Source of the DNA: Cronobacter dublinensis subsp. dublinensis LMG 23823
GTDB lineage: Bacteria > Pseudomonadota > Gammaproteobacteria > Enterobacterales > Enterobacteriaceae
Length of the DNA: 64,000 bases
Assembly (NCBI RefSeq): GCF_001277235.1
Contig: NZ_CP012266.1
Span: forward strand, 124,001-188,000
Direction: 5' to 3'
Positions 8,834 through 18,894 of the stretch are shown here, one piece after another. Every line of letters starts with the position of its first letter. Within the stretch, counting starts at the first letter, position 1. A program made the position numbers and the translations under genes. The notes below the pieces were generated by a model that did not search any database, had not been told where the DNA came from, and saw only the letters and a list, made by a program, of their open reading frames with translations.

Positions 8834-9901
8834 ATGAACAATGAAACGGATTTCGCTTTTTATTTATCTATCGTTAATGGTTTGTTACATGGAGAAAATA
8901 ACCTTTCCACTAAATTCGACTATTTTTGTTGCAATGATGGAACAGTCCAACTCTTCTTCAAAAAAAGTGAGGATGAAACTTTTTGCGAGTGGGATTTGAA
9001 TCTTCAACCTGAAGATCTCCATTATAAATTCAACCCTGATTCGAGCATAATTTTAAAAGATAAATTCCCTCTGTTGGACGTCTGTGATGAACAGGTTTTT
9101 CATCATATGATTTTTGCGATTAACTCGATTACAACGGTGCCGAAATTAACAAAATATAATTCTATAAATGCATTTATGAAGTTATATTGTTTTTTTCAAT
9201 TATCAAACAGCAGAAGAGATGAAAGTAATTCGGCCCAAAGGATAAGTAATAATAACTTCTTATTCCGGTTATTCATGTTCACACACCCTGTGAATGAAGA
9301 AACTTTAAATGCCTTTACATTAGATAATTCAGGTGAGATGGTTCATATCCCCTCAGGCATAACGTTAAGAGATTATGCATCAGCTTATTACGATTACTTT
9401 TTAGAACACTATGACCAACTATCTTCACAGATAGTAATTGAAGCCAGTGAGATCGAAGCGGCTAAGATACTCCATCTTTCTCTGGTAGATATGATTGAAA
9501 AGGGGAGCTTTGACCTGAAAATACCCGCCCCAGCACTGCCGGTTGACATGATATTAATCAATGACGCGGTTTATTTTACAAAGGTTTACTCTGACGACAG
9601 AGAACATATAATGCGTACAATTACCACCTTTCTACAAGGAAAGAATATTCACGAGGAGACGTGCCTGAATTTCCTCTTGCAAAACTTCGTGCTTTATATT
9701 CTACGTGTGGATTTTAAGGAAACATATAACCTGTTAAATTCATTCCCGCAGGCAGAGCAAAAACAGATAATTATCAATCAACTCTTCAAGCGAGCTACAT
9801 TCATTAAATGGATAATGGATGAGAAAGGTATTTCTTTCGATAGGATTAAAGATATAACCTGCTTTTTTGATGACGAAGCGAAGAAGATGTACAGGATCTA
9901 A
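8834..9901 (+). CDS. Hypothetical 355-residue protein
   Basis: The largest gene of the immunity block: 355 residues, no signal peptide, no clear membrane segment, mixed alpha/beta with acidic N-terminal half. No motif is recognised. It starts at an ATG at 8834 with only a weak ribosome binding site in front, and ends 67 bases before the DUF4265 gene. It could be a large immunity protein or an unrelated accessory gene. Confidence 0.55.
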   Translation: MNNETDFAFYLSIVNGLLHGENNLSTKFDYFCCNDGTVQLFFKKSEDETFCEWDLNLQPEDLHYKFNPDSSIILKDKFPLLDVCDEQVFHHMIFAINSITTVPKLTKYNSINAFMKLYCFFQLSNSRRDESNSAQRISNNNFLFRLFMFTHPVNEETLNAFTLDNSGEMVHIPSGITLRDYASAYYDYFLEHYDQLSSQIVIEASEIEAAKILHLSLVDMIEKGSFDLKIPAPALPVDMILINDAVYFTKVYSDDREHIMRTITTFLQGKNIHEETCLNFLLQNFVLYILRVDFKETYNLLNSFPQAEQKQIIINQLFKRATFIKWIMDEKGISFDRIKDITCFFDDEAKKMYRI

Positions 9902-9968
9902 TTTTCAGGTTATAAAATCATTAACGACGTCCACTATGTTAATGTTTGGAAAAGCTGGAAGCGTGTCT

Positions 9969-10493
9969 ATGGAGGCGTATTTGACAAGCAAAAGTGAATT
10001 CATAAAAGTCACGTTTCGTCTTATTCAGGATGAAGACGGCTACCCGCCGGTACCTTATGAATCGGTTTGGTTGAAAAGAAATGGTAATGGCGAGTATGAA
10101 CTTGATAACATACCCCTCTATATCTATGGCGTCAGTAAAGGCGATGTGATTACTTTTCAAAAAAGCAATGATGAATATGTGGTTGGTGGAATAGCCAAGC
10201 GAAAAGGGCACTCTACACTGCGTATATATATTAATGAGGCGCAGCAGAAAGAGAGCGTGATTTCTGCGTTACAGAGCCTGGGTGGACATATTGGCACTTC
10301 AGCATCCGCCGCATTATTTAGCCTCGATATACCCAGTGACATTCCCTTTTTACGTATTGATGCATTTTTGAAAAGTAAATATGACGACGGAATTCTTGAT
10401 TACGAGGACGCCTGCCTTCAGCATGGCGATATAGATCCAATAAGAGTGAGCGAATGCGAGAGTGTGTTTAACATCGCCTGTACAATGCCCTGA
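9969..10493 (+). CDS. DUF4265 family protein
   Basis: 174 residues from the ATG at 9969, chosen because GGAAG lies 7 bases upstream and because family similarity begins there (F-I-K-V-T-F-R-L then D-E-D-G-Y-P-P-V-P-Y-E-S). The frame is open upstream to 9867, overlapping the previous gene. The later blocks L-D-N-I-P-L-Y-I-Y-G-V-S, G-H-S-T-L-R and L-D-Y-E-D-A-C are all typical of DUF4265. That family is found as single genes near polymorphic toxins and is thought to act as immunity. The function here is unproven. Confidence 0.75.
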   Translation: MEAYLTSKSEFIKVTFRLIQDEDGYPPVPYESVWLKRNGNGEYELDNIPLYIYGVSKGDVITFQKSNDEYVVGGIAKRKGHSTLRIYINEAQQKESVISALQSLGGHIGTSASAALFSLDIPSDIPFLRIDAFLKSKYDDGILDYEDACLQHGDIDPIRVSECESVFNIACTMP

Positions 10494-10719
10494 CGGACAA
10501 GGCGACGGGTAGCCAGAGATTTTAAAGCCATTTGTATCACTCACGTGCGAGCGTAAAGATGCAACAGTGGTATGCTTCTCAGATAAACATTTTAAGCAAA
10601 TTGCTTCAGGAAGCACTTCCAGCGCTATATGCAGATTTACGGCATGGTTTTAATGCCGGATGACGACGCGCTGTTCAGGCTATTCAGCGATGCGCCACCG
10701 TGAGACATACAGAGTAATC
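10494..10719 (+). other. Intergenic stretch with a possible gene-tail remnant
   Basis: No complete gene. A short open frame at 10629-10703 (ATG to TGA, 24 codons) reads M-Q-I-Y-G-M-V-L-M-P-D-D-D and ends D-A-P-P. It looks like the end of a once longer coding sequence and stops 16 bases before the next start. It could be chance. Confidence 0.25.
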
Positions 10720-11229
10720 ATGAGAATAAATAGAACTACCGCTGCCTTCGCCCTCCTGGTGGCGTTGAGCTCTGCCAGTGCCGTGGCTGATATGCACCCG
10801 GCTTCGCTGTGGGACTTTATTACCGTCATGCGTTCATCCTTAGCGGATATCAGGGCCGCGACGCTTCACCGCGCGCCTTTAAAATTTCATCTCACCTCGC
10901 AGAACGAGTACATCAATTTTTACGGCGCTGAAGACGTCGCGTTTACTGCGGCGGGAAGGGCTACGGATATTGAATTAAGGCTCAGCAGAGATCCGCAGGA
11001 GAAAACGCTGCTATGGATATCGCACTGGCAGGGCCCGTGCCTGACGCTTAACGAAGTCAAAAAGCACTATCCGACACTTACCATAACCGACACGCCACGC
11101 GGCCACTCGGAAAATGAAGTGACCAGCTACACCACGCCTGCCGGTGCGTCTGGCGAGGCCGTGACGTTTAGCTTCACCGTCAAAGCGCCGGATTGCCTGA
11201 GTGACGTCATTATTAGTCGGGAGGAGTAA
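10720..11229 (+). CDS. Small exported protein of unknown function
   Basis: 169 residues from the ATG at 10720; the frame is open upstream to 10660, but the signal peptide begins at 10720 (M-R-I-N-R, hydrophobic core, cleavage expected after A-V-A). The mature part has two cysteines (in G-P-C-L-T and A-P-D-C-L) that could form a disulfide in the periplasm. No family recognised. GC content is closer to the core genome than the AT-rich immunity genes. It is the last gene before the vgrG unit. Confidence 0.65.
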   Translation: MRINRTTAAFALLVALSSASAVADMHPASLWDFITVMRSSLADIRAATLHRAPLKFHLTSQNEYINFYGAEDVAFTAAGRATDIELRLSRDPQEKTLLWISHWQGPCLTLNEVKKHYPTLTITDTPRGHSENEVTSYTTPAGASGEAVTFSFTVKAPDCLSDVIISREE

Positions 11230-11972
11230 CACCGCGCTTGCCCGCCACGCCGCAGGCGGTGGTGGTTCGACGCCCGGCATGCGCATTCCCCCTCAACACC
11301 CATCGCTGCACACGTATCCGTCTCACCGCTCCAAAACGCGCATCGCCATACAAATCGCCATACAATGAGTGGCAAAATAACCTGTTATTTTCCCGACCCA
11401 CCATAATTAGGGGTTCCCCTAAGTCAAATATTATTCTTTCTTATAAAGAATCCTTTCATCACGCGGTATTACAAAGCCAAACCTCTTTCCTTTATGAATA
11501 TTTCAGCGCGTTATTAGTGACGCCCTCCATAAAAATACCCCGCCCTTATTCTGTTTTTATCCCAACTTTCAACCCGACCACATATTGGAATAGGAATAGT
11601 CTGCTTATCAAAAACAATGACGGTTTTTTGCCGGGCGACTTATTGGTATATTTACACAGCGAGCGCGCGTCGGTTTGTATAACCCCTAATAGCCGCTTCG
11701 TTATCTGACATTTCCTGATACGACTGGCCGCAGGCGACGTGTACGACACGAGCGTACCTGCGTCGGCGGTAGCCGTAGCCGTATTATGAAATTTCATGCA
11801 ACCTGCGACGTGAATTAACTAAAACTGCAAAGTGTTTCTGGCAGAGTACTGGCTGCGCTGTCAGAGCCCTGAAAATAGTGCGTCATTTGCTGCTGTGCTG
11901 TGATTTATGGATCATAGCCTGCTGGATCTCCGGCTCTGGTTTGCACCGCACAGACACATAGGGATGGAAGTT
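11230..11972 (+). other. Long non-coding region upstream of vgrG
   Basis: No convincing gene; the open frame at 11238-11708 has no credible start or family features. The region holds a palindrome with arms TTAGGGG/CCCCTAA and a 2-base spacer (11407-11422), and an inverted repeat ATTCTTT/AAAGAAT (11433-11451). At 11839-11854 a sequence TGGCAG-N5-TGGCT matches much of the sigma-54 -24/-12 pattern. It is the likely promoter region of the vgrG operon, but no transcript start can be assigned. Confidence 0.4.
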
Positions 11973-13901
11973 ATGCTCAACCGAATCACCGTTCAGCTCC
12001 CGGTCGAGGGGCTGCTTTTCTGGAAACTCTCCGGGCGCGAGTCGCTGTCGGAGCCGTTCATGTTCACCCTGACGCTGCTCGGCACGGATGCGCGCGCCGA
12101 GCGCAGCGCGCTGCTGGGCCAGCCGGTGACGGTGACCATCCCGACGCAGGCGCTGATGACGCCGCGCTACCTCAACGGCAAGGTGACCCGCGTGGCGGTG
12201 ACCGCCGTGGAGATGTCGGGCACCCGCTACGCGGCGTACGAGCTGACGGTGGAGCCGGACCTGTGGCCGATGCAGCGCGACCGCAACCTGCGTATTTTCC
12301 AGGGCCAGACGGTGCCGCAGATAGTGAAGACGCTGCTGGGCGAGAGCCGGGTGAACGTCGAGGAGCGGCTGTCGGGCAGTTACCGGGTGTGGGAGTACTG
12401 CGTGCAGTACCAGGAGAGCAGTCTCGACTTCATGAGCCGCCTGCTGGAGCTGGAGGGCATCACCTACCACTTCCGCCACGAGCAGGACCGCCACACGCTG
12501 ATTCTCACCGACGCCCCCGGCCAGTACGAGCCGTTCCCGGGCTACGAGACGATTCCGTACCACGTGACGCCGTCGGGCGGCACCACGGATGAAGAGGGCA
12601 TCAGCCAGTGGGCGCTGGAAGACAGCGTGACGCCGGGCATCTACAGCCTGGACGACTACGACTTCCGCAAGCCGAACGCGTGGCTGTTCCAGGCGCGGCA
12701 GAACCCGAAATCGCCGCAGCCGGGAAGCATCGACGTCTACGACTGGCCGGGCCGGTTTGTGGAGCACGGCCACGGTGAGTTCTACGCCCGCATCCGTCAG
12801 GAGCGGTGGCAGGTGGAGCACCGCCAGACCCAGGGCAGCGGGACGGCGCTGGGCATCGCGCCGGGGCACACCTTTGTGCTGCGCAACGCCCCGTTCTTCG
12901 GCGACAACGGCGAGTACCTCACTACGGTCGCTCACTACCACTTCGAGGAAAACCGCTACGCGAGTGGCGCAGACAGCAACACCATCCACGAGACGCGCTT
13001 TGAGGTGATACCGGCGGACGTGCCGTACCGCCCGTCGCAGAAGACGCCGTGGCCGCGCACGTACGGCCCGCAGACGGCGAAGGTGGTGGGCCCGCAGGGG
13101 GAGAGCATCTGGACGGACAAATACGGTCGCGTGAAGGTGAAGTTCCACTGGGACCGTCTGTCGAAGGGCGACGACACCAGCTCGGGCTGGGTGCGCGTGT
13201 CGAGCGCGTGGGCGGGCCAGGGCTTTGGTGGCGTGCAGATACCGCGCGTGGGTGATGAAGTGGTGGTGGACTTCATCAACGGCGACCCGGACCGCCCGCT
13301 GATAACGGGGCGGGTGTATAACGAGGCGAGCATGCCGCCGTGGGCGCTGCCGGCGGCGGCGACGCAGATGGGCTTCTTGAGCCGGTCGAAGGACGGCTCG
13401 CCGGACAACGCCAACGCCCTGCGCTTTGAGGATAAAGCCGGCGAGGAGCAGGTATGGCTCCAGGCCGAGCGCAACCTCGATACGAAAGTGAAAAAAGATG
13501 AGACCCACAGCGTGGGCGGTTCACAGGTGCTGGCCATCAAGCAGGATTACACCGGTAAGGTGGAAGGCAAACACGAACACGCCATCCAGATGACGCGCAA
13601 CGAACTGGTGGGCGCGCAGTACGACATCAAAGGCCAGGGCATGGTGACCATCTCCTCCGCGACCGGCATCCGCCTGGTGACGGGCGATTCCATACTGGAG
13701 ATGGGCGCGAACGGCCAGGTAAACCTTTACTGTACCAAGTTTGCGATCAACGCCAGCGGTACGGGGCAAATCAACACCGGCGGCACGCTCGATCTGAACC
13801 TCAAGGATCCAGACAAAGCGTCAAACGTCGCGCCGACGCCCGCTGACATTCAGAACGAAGTGGCAAAAACATTTACATCCGACGGAGAAGGGCAGGCATG
13901 A
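11973..13901 (+). CDS. vgrG: Type VI secretion spike protein VgrG
   Basis: 642 residues from the ATG at 11973 (M-L-N-R-I-T-V-Q); upstream in-frame starts at 11907 and 11964 add non-conserved residues. The N-terminal two thirds is the gp27-like base, with S-E-P-F-M-F-T-L-T-L-L-G near the start and the central E-Y-C-V-Q-Y-Q-E-S-S-L-D-F block. The gp5-like OB-fold follows, with the hallmark W-T-D-K-Y-G-R-V-K-V-K-F-H-W, then W-V-R-V-S-S-A-W-A-G and G-D-E-V-V-V-D-F. The C-terminus is the repetitive beta-helix needle. No extra effector domain is attached. VgrG trimers carry the PAAR-tipped Rhs effector encoded downstream. It overlaps the chaperone gene by ATGA. Confidence 0.95.
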   Translation: MLNRITVQLPVEGLLFWKLSGRESLSEPFMFTLTLLGTDARAERSALLGQPVTVTIPTQALMTPRYLNGKVTRVAVTAVEMSGTRYAAYELTVEPDLWPMQRDRNLRIFQGQTVPQIVKTLLGESRVNVEERLSGSYRVWEYCVQYQESSLDFMSRLLELEGITYHFRHEQDRHTLILTDAPGQYEPFPGYETIPYHVTPSGGTTDEEGISQWALEDSVTPGIYSLDDYDFRKPNAWLFQARQNPKSPQPGSIDVYDWPGRFVEHGHGEFYARIRQERWQVEHRQTQGSGTALGIAPGHTFVLRNAPFFGDNGEYLTTVAHYHFEENRYASGADSNTIHETRFEVIPADVPYRPSQKTPWPRTYGPQTAKVVGPQGESIWTDKYGRVKVKFHWDRLSKGDDTSSGWVRVSSAWAGQGFGGVQIPRVGDEVVVDFINGDPDRPLITGRVYNEASMPPWALPAAATQMGFLSRSKDGSPDNANALRFEDKAGEEQVWLQAERNLDTKVKKDETHSVGGSQVLAIKQDYTGKVEGKHEHAIQMTRNELVGAQYDIKGQGMVTISSATGIRLVTGDSILEMGANGQVNLYCTKFAINASGTGQINTGGTLDLNLKDPDKASNVAPTPADIQNEVAKTFTSDGEGQA

Positions 13902-14329
13902 GCGACGTGAAATATACGCTATCAGAAGGGACGCTGACGCTGCCGGAAGCCGTACAGGATCGCAGCATGACAATATTGTCACTGCCGAAAGCGGGCGCGT
14001 CGCTGGTGCTGACCCGCGCATGGGACGTGAAGCCTGGTGACGAAGAGGCGTACCTGAAAAGCCAGGTCGCCAAAATCAAACGCGACATGAAGAAGTTTAC
14101 CGGCGGTGAGGCGCAGGACACCCAGGTCGGTGGTCGGCCCGCGCAGGAAGTCGCGTTGCGTTTTGAAAACCACGGCGTGACGGTTCATGAACAGCTGGCG
14201 ACCACGATGCTGGATGACCATCTGCTGGTGATGGCCATGAGCCGCACCGCGCCGTTTGATGAAGATGCGCTGGCGTTATGGGAATCCATTAAAGCGGGTC
14301 TGGAGTTTACGCCTGGGGAAGGAGCATAA
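13898..14329 (+). CDS. Eag-type effector chaperone (DcrB/DUF1795 family)
   Basis: 143 residues, no signal peptide, with the family opening Y-T-L-S-E-G-T-L-T-L-P and the block W-E-S-I-K-A-G-L-E-F near the end. Cytoplasmic DUF1795 (Eag) proteins bind the N-terminal transmembrane and prePAAR regions of Rhs/PAAR effectors and keep them soluble until they are loaded on VgrG. The gene sits exactly where expected, between vgrG (ATGA overlap) and the prePAAR Rhs effector (2 bases to the GTG start), so partner assignment is strong. Confidence 0.9.
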   Translation: MSDVKYTLSEGTLTLPEAVQDRSMTILSLPKAGASLVLTRAWDVKPGDEEAYLKSQVAKIKRDMKKFTGGEAQDTQVGGRPAQEVALRFENHGVTVHEQLATTMLDDHLLVMAMSRTAPFDEDALALWESIKAGLEFTPGEGA

Positions 14330-14331
14330 GC

Positions 14332-17300
14332 GTGTCCGAACCGTTAGCTGCCCGTTACCAGGACCCGCTCATCCACAGCTCTCTGCTCGCCGATGTTGTC
14401 AGCGGTGCGGTCGAAGGGGCCATCTGTCTTGCCGCCTTAACGGCGGGTATGGCGATGATGACGACCGGGCTTGGCACGTTCGCGGGCGTTGCATTGATTG
14501 CCGTTGTCTTCGGCAGTGGCGTCGCGGAAGACGCAGGCGATCTGGTCGGCCAGGGTGTCGATGCCGTGCTGGATTTCTTCGGCTGGCGTGGACCGCCGGA
14601 TGCCATTATCACGAGTGGCTCGCACAACGTTCATATCATGGATCTCCCTGCCGCCCGTGCGGCGGGCACGGTCGATCATGATTATCTCAATACGCCTATC
14701 CCGGAAGAGAGCTTTCCCGATAAGGCGAAAGCGTTCGCGATAAACACGGCGGTGACCATTCTCGAAGTGGCGCAGTTTACGCTGCACCCGCTTGATAATC
14801 TGGCGGCGGGCGCCAACGCGATTGCCAGCAGCGGCTGGCAGGGCGTGAAAAATTTTGCGGGCAGCGTCTGGGATAACTTAACCCAGCCGGTCGTGGCGGG
14901 GGCCAGCCCTTTTGCTAAAGAAGCGCCGCTGGATACCGTTGAGTGTACCAAAGGCCATACGGTCACCGGCGGTAACTTCCTGGCGGAAGGCTCGAAAAAA
15001 GTGCTGATCAACGGTCAGCCCGCGTGCCGTGACGGCGATCGCAGCACCTGCGAAGCAAAGATAAAAGTTAAAGAGAACACGCGCGTGCGCATCGGCGGCG
15101 AGAGCATTGTGGTGCGCGATATCCGCAGCGGTAAAAATTTCTGGGCGCGGCTTATTGGTAACGCCATCGGCAGCCTCGGGCCGGGAATTATTCGCAACCT
15201 CAGCGCAGGCTTACTGAAGACGATTTTCAGCCGCCAGATACTCAAAGCGTTTTGCTGTCAGCTCGCCGCCGATCTCGCGATGGGATTAACCACGCTCGGG
15301 CTGATCCAGGCCGGGAAAGTCGGCAGTGAAGCGCGCCATACGCAGCACCCTGTCGATATCGCCAGCGGCGCGAAAATCCTCGCGGGCGGCGAAGACCGTG
15401 ATTTCACGCTGGAAGACCGTATTCCGCTCATCTGGCAGCGCATCTACAACAGCCGTAATCTCGCGACCGGTATGCTCGGCACTGGCTGGCTGCTGCCGTT
15501 TGAGACCCGCTTCTTCCGCCTTGAGGACAATACGTTTATCTGGCGCGACATGTCGGGCCGCGACCTGGGCTTTGGCGAGCTGAACCCCGGCGACGTGGTG
15601 GATTATCTCGAAGACGGTATCACGCTCTATTACACCGTGACCGGCACGCTGATGCTCCAGATGGCGAACGGCGAATACCATGTCTACGAGCCAGACCCGA
15701 CGAACCCCGGCGAATGGCGACTGTTTCGCATCTACGATCGTCACGAGAACTGCCAGTACTACAACTGGGACGAGCACGGCAGGCTGGTGCGGATTTCCAG
15801 CGACAACGAGGCGCTGGATGTCGAGCTTGCCTATGAGACCGCGCATGGCCGTCTCGCCAGCGTGCATCAGGTTTGCGCGGGCGAGCGCCGCCTGCTGGTG
15901 ACTTACGGCTATAACGAACACGGCCAGCTAACCGACGTGACCGACGCCGACGGCATCGTCACGCGCCGCTTCGGCTGGGACCGCGCCAGCGACATGATGG
16001 GCTGGCACAGCTACTCCACTAACCTCAGCGTGCATTATCAGTGGCAGCCCGCCGCCGATGCGCCCAACTGGCGCGTGTGCAGTTATCAGGTGCTGGATGA
16101 CCAGGATAACGTGCTGGAGCGCTGGCGCATCGACGCCGACGAGGCGAAACGCTGCGCGACGGTGAGCTGCGACGCGGGCTTCTCAACGCGCCACTGCTGG
16201 GATTTCCTCTACCGCATCACCGAGTTCACCGACCGCAACGGCGGCGTGTGGCGCTACGAGTGGGCGGACTACGCCGAACTGCTGAAGGCGGCCACCACGC
16301 CGGACGGCAGCCGCTGGGAATACGGCTACGACGAGCACGGCAACCTGACGCAAGTGCGCGACCCGCTCGGCAACAGCACGTTCACCACCTGGCACCCGGT
16401 TTTCGCGTTCCCGCTGAAGGAGGTGCTGCCGGACGGCGGCACCTGGCAGTATGAGTACAACGCGCGCGGCGACGTGGTCTCGCTCACCGACCCCAAAGGC
16501 GGCGTGACGCGCTTTGAGTGGAACGAGCAGGGCGACCTCGTTAAGCAGACGGACGCGCTGGAGAACACGCACCGTTTCTGGTGGAACGAGCGCGGGCTGC
16601 TGGTGCGCGACGAGGACTGCTCGGGCAACCAGAGCCACCGGCTGTACGACGCGGCGGGACGACCGCTGAGCGCGGGCGACGCCGAAGGCAACACCGACCG
16701 CTGGACGCTGAGCGCGGCGGGGCGTCTGCAGACCTGGCGGCGGGCGGACGGCCGCGAGACGCACTACGAATATGACAGCGCCGGGCTGCTGTGCGGGCAG
16801 GACGACGACGGGCTGCGCGAGCGCAAAGTCACGCGCAACGCGCGCGGGCAGGTGGTGAGCGCCGCCGACCCGGCGGGCCATCTCACGCACCTGCGCTATG
16901 ACCGCCTGGGCCGCCTGACGACGCTGGTGAACCCGAACCGCGAAAGCTGGCGCTTTGAGTATGACGCCACGGGCCGGCTGACGGGCCAGCGGGATTACGC
17001 GGGCCGCCTGACGGAGTACCGCCACGACGCGCTGGGCCAGGTGACGGAGGTGATTCGCCATCCGCTGCCGGGCAGCGGGGAGGCGCCGCTGGTCACCGCG
17101 TTTGAATATGACGTGCTGGGGCGCCTGACGGCGCGGGAAACCGCCGACCACCGCACCGAGTACCGTCACGACACGCTGTCGCTGGAAATCCGCCGCGCCA
17201 CCCGCGCCGAGTGGCGGACAGCGCTGCTGGAAGAGCGCGAACCCGAGTGGGACGCCGTACTGGTCTTCACCCGCAATGCCGCAGGCGAGCTGGTGAGCGA

Positions 17301-18894
17301 GGAGAACCACGGCGGGAAATTTGAGTACGAGTACGACGCGCTCGGCAACCTCAGCAGCACGCGGTTCCCGGACGGTCGCGAGCTGGCAAGCCTGCGATAC
17401 GGCACCGGTCACCTGCTGGAGATGCAGCTGCGCCACGGCGGGGCGACGCACACGCTGGCAGCTTACGGTCGCGACCGCCTGCACCGTGAAACGTCCCGCA
17501 GCCAGGGCGTGCTCTCGCAGGAAACCCATTACGACACCGCGGGGCGCGTCACCCAGCGCACGGTGCTGGACGCGCGACGCGAACTGGTGTTCGAACGCCG
17601 CTATCGCTGGGACCGCACCGACCAGATAGTCCAGCAGATACACACCGACGCGACGCCCGCGACGCCGGGCGAGAAGTACAGCCAGTACCTGTGGGGCTAC
17701 GACGCGGCCGGTCAGGTCACAAAAGCCGTCGAGCCGCAGAAGGAAGAGCGCTTCTTCTGGGACGCCGCAGGCAACCGCACGGAGGAACACCGCAACCCGG
17801 TGTGGCACAACCTGCTGCTGCGTCTCGACGGGCTGAAGCTCGATTACGACGGGTTCGGGCGGCTCACGCGGCGTCAGGATAAAAACGGCGTGGTGCAGCA
17901 TTTTGCCTATGATGATGAGCAGCGGGTAAAAGAAATACGCTTTGAGGGGAACAGCGAGTTCCGCAAAGTGGAATACCGCTACGACCCGCTGGGGCGCAGG
18001 ACGCACAAGATTCTGTGGCGCTATAACGACCCGCAGCCGGAAACCATCCGCTTCGACTGGCAGGGACTGCAACTGGCGGGCGAGCAGAGCGACAAGGAAC
18101 CCGACCACTACGTTCAGTATGTCTATACAGAGGGCAGTTACGAGCCGCTTGCGCGCATCGACAGCGTCTTCGACGACTGCGAAATTTACTGGTACCACAC
18201 CGAACTCAACGGCCTGCCGGAGCGGGTGACGGACGCCGACGGCCAGACCGTCTGGCGCGGACAGTTCAGTACGTGGGGCAAAACGGAGCGCGAACTCAGC
18301 GTGCCGCAGTGGCAGGTGCCGCAGAACTTACGCTTCCAGGGCCAGTATCTCGACCGCGAAAGCGGGCTCCACTACAACCTGTTCCGCTACTACGACCCGG
18401 TCGCTGGTCGTTACACCCAGATGGACCCGATTGGGTTAGCGGGCGGGATAAATACCTACAGCTATGTGGGTGATCCGCTGACGTGGGTGGATCCGTGGGG
18501 GTTGGCAGGTAATGATATATTTATTCATTATACTGATAAATTCGGCTTTGATCGTATAATGGAAACAGGTGTGATTGAAGCAAACTCTAAAGGGAAAGTT
18601 TATATTACTGACATATTGATGTCTCCAGAAGATGCAATGAGGGACATATTTATTAACGATCCTATTCATACTGGGCGTGGCGATTATGCCATTATTTTTA
18701 AAGCCGATGCAGAACAAATGAGTAAAATCAGCCAAAGTGCCGAATTGGAGTATATCCATTCTGGTAGGCTAAAAATCGGCGAGATTGTACATGCTGGTAA
18801 AAACCCGTATGCAACATTGACTCACTTATCATATGAGCAGAGACTAGGTATGACGCAAGAGCAAATGAAATCGAGAGGAGTAAGGTGTGGCTGA
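14332..18894 (+). CDS. PAAR-Rhs type VI effector with HYD1-type ADP-ribosyltransferase tip
   Basis: 1520 residues, GTG start at 14332 with GGGGAAGGAG about 8 bases upstream. The prePAAR motif A-A-R-x-x-D-x-x-x-H occupies residues 6-15. Hydrophobic transmembrane stretches lie at about 17-65, a PAAR domain at about 84-260 (with E-C-T-K-G-H-T and N-G-Q-P-A-C-R-D-G-D), and the DUF6531 and YD-repeat shell at about 340-1390, closing at D-P-W-G-L. The 128-residue tip starts I-H-Y-T-D (His1399) and contains G-R-G-D-Y-A-I-I-F and H-A-G-K-N-P-Y. These are features of the HYD1-type ADP-ribosyltransferase toxins. It would ADP-ribosylate a target in a competitor; the target is unknown. The core also serves as donor sequence for the orphan fragments downstream. 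Confidence 0.92.
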   Translation: MSEPLAARYQDPLIHSSLLADVVSGAVEGAICLAALTAGMAMMTTGLGTFAGVALIAVVFGSGVAEDAGDLVGQGVDAVLDFFGWRGPPDAIITSGSHNVHIMDLPAARAAGTVDHDYLNTPIPEESFPDKAKAFAINTAVTILEVAQFTLHPLDNLAAGANAIASSGWQGVKNFAGSVWDNLTQPVVAGASPFAKEAPLDTVECTKGHTVTGGNFLAEGSKKVLINGQPACRDGDRSTCEAKIKVKENTRVRIGGESIVVRDIRSGKNFWARLIGNAIGSLGPGIIRNLSAGLLKTIFSRQILKAFCCQLAADLAMGLTTLGLIQAGKVGSEARHTQHPVDIASGAKILAGGEDRDFTLEDRIPLIWQRIYNSRNLATGMLGTGWLLPFETRFFRLEDNTFIWRDMSGRDLGFGELNPGDVVDYLEDGITLYYTVTGTLMLQMANGEYHVYEPDPTNPGEWRLFRIYDRHENCQYYNWDEHGRLVRISSDNEALDVELAYETAHGRLASVHQVCAGERRLLVTYGYNEHGQLTDVTDADGIVTRRFGWDRASDMMGWHSYSTNLSVHYQWQPAADAPNWRVCSYQVLDDQDNVLERWRIDADEAKRCATVSCDAGFSTRHCWDFLYRITEFTDRNGGVWRYEWADYAELLKAATTPDGSRWEYGYDEHGNLTQVRDPLGNSTFTTWHPVFAFPLKEVLPDGGTWQYEYNARGDVVSLTDPKGGVTRFEWNEQGDLVKQTDALENTHRFWWNERGLLVRDEDCSGNQSHRLYDAAGRPLSAGDAEGNTDRWTLSAAGRLQTWRRADGRETHYEYDSAGLLCGQDDDGLRERKVTRNARGQVVSAADPAGHLTHLRYDRLGRLTTLVNPNRESWRFEYDATGRLTGQRDYAGRLTEYRHDALGQVTEVIRHPLPGSGEAPLVTAFEYDVLGRLTARETADHRTEYRHDTLSLEIRRATRAEWRTALLEEREPEWDAVLVFTRNAAGELVSEENHGGKFEYEYDALGNLSSTRFPDGRELASLRYGTGHLLEMQLRHGGATHTLAAYGRDRLHRETSRSQGVLSQETHYDTAGRVTQRTVLDARRELVFERRYRWDRTDQIVQQIHTDATPATPGEKYSQYLWGYDAAGQVTKAVEPQKEERFFWDAAGNRTEEHRNPVWHNLLLRLDGLKLDYDGFGRLTRRQDKNGVVQHFAYDDEQRVKEIRFEGNSEFRKVEYRYDPLGRRTHKILWRYNDPQPETIRFDWQGLQLAGEQSDKEPDHYVQYVYTEGSYEPLARIDSVFDDCEIYWYHTELNGLPERVTDADGQTVWRGQFSTWGKTERELSVPQWQVPQNLRFQGQYLDRESGLHYNLFRYYDPVAGRYTQMDPIGLAGGINTYSYVGDPLTWVDPWGLAGNDIFIHYTDKFGFDRIMETGVIEANSKGKVYITDILMSPEDAMRDIFINDPIHTGRGDYAIIFKADAEQMSKISQSAELEYIHSGRLKIGEIVHAGKNPYATLTHLSYEQRLGMTQEQMKSRGVRCG

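Noticed and set aside
11238..11708. Open frame of 156 codons upstream of vgrG
   Set aside because: No ribosome binding site, no recognisable family, and base composition changes in the middle; treated as non-coding.
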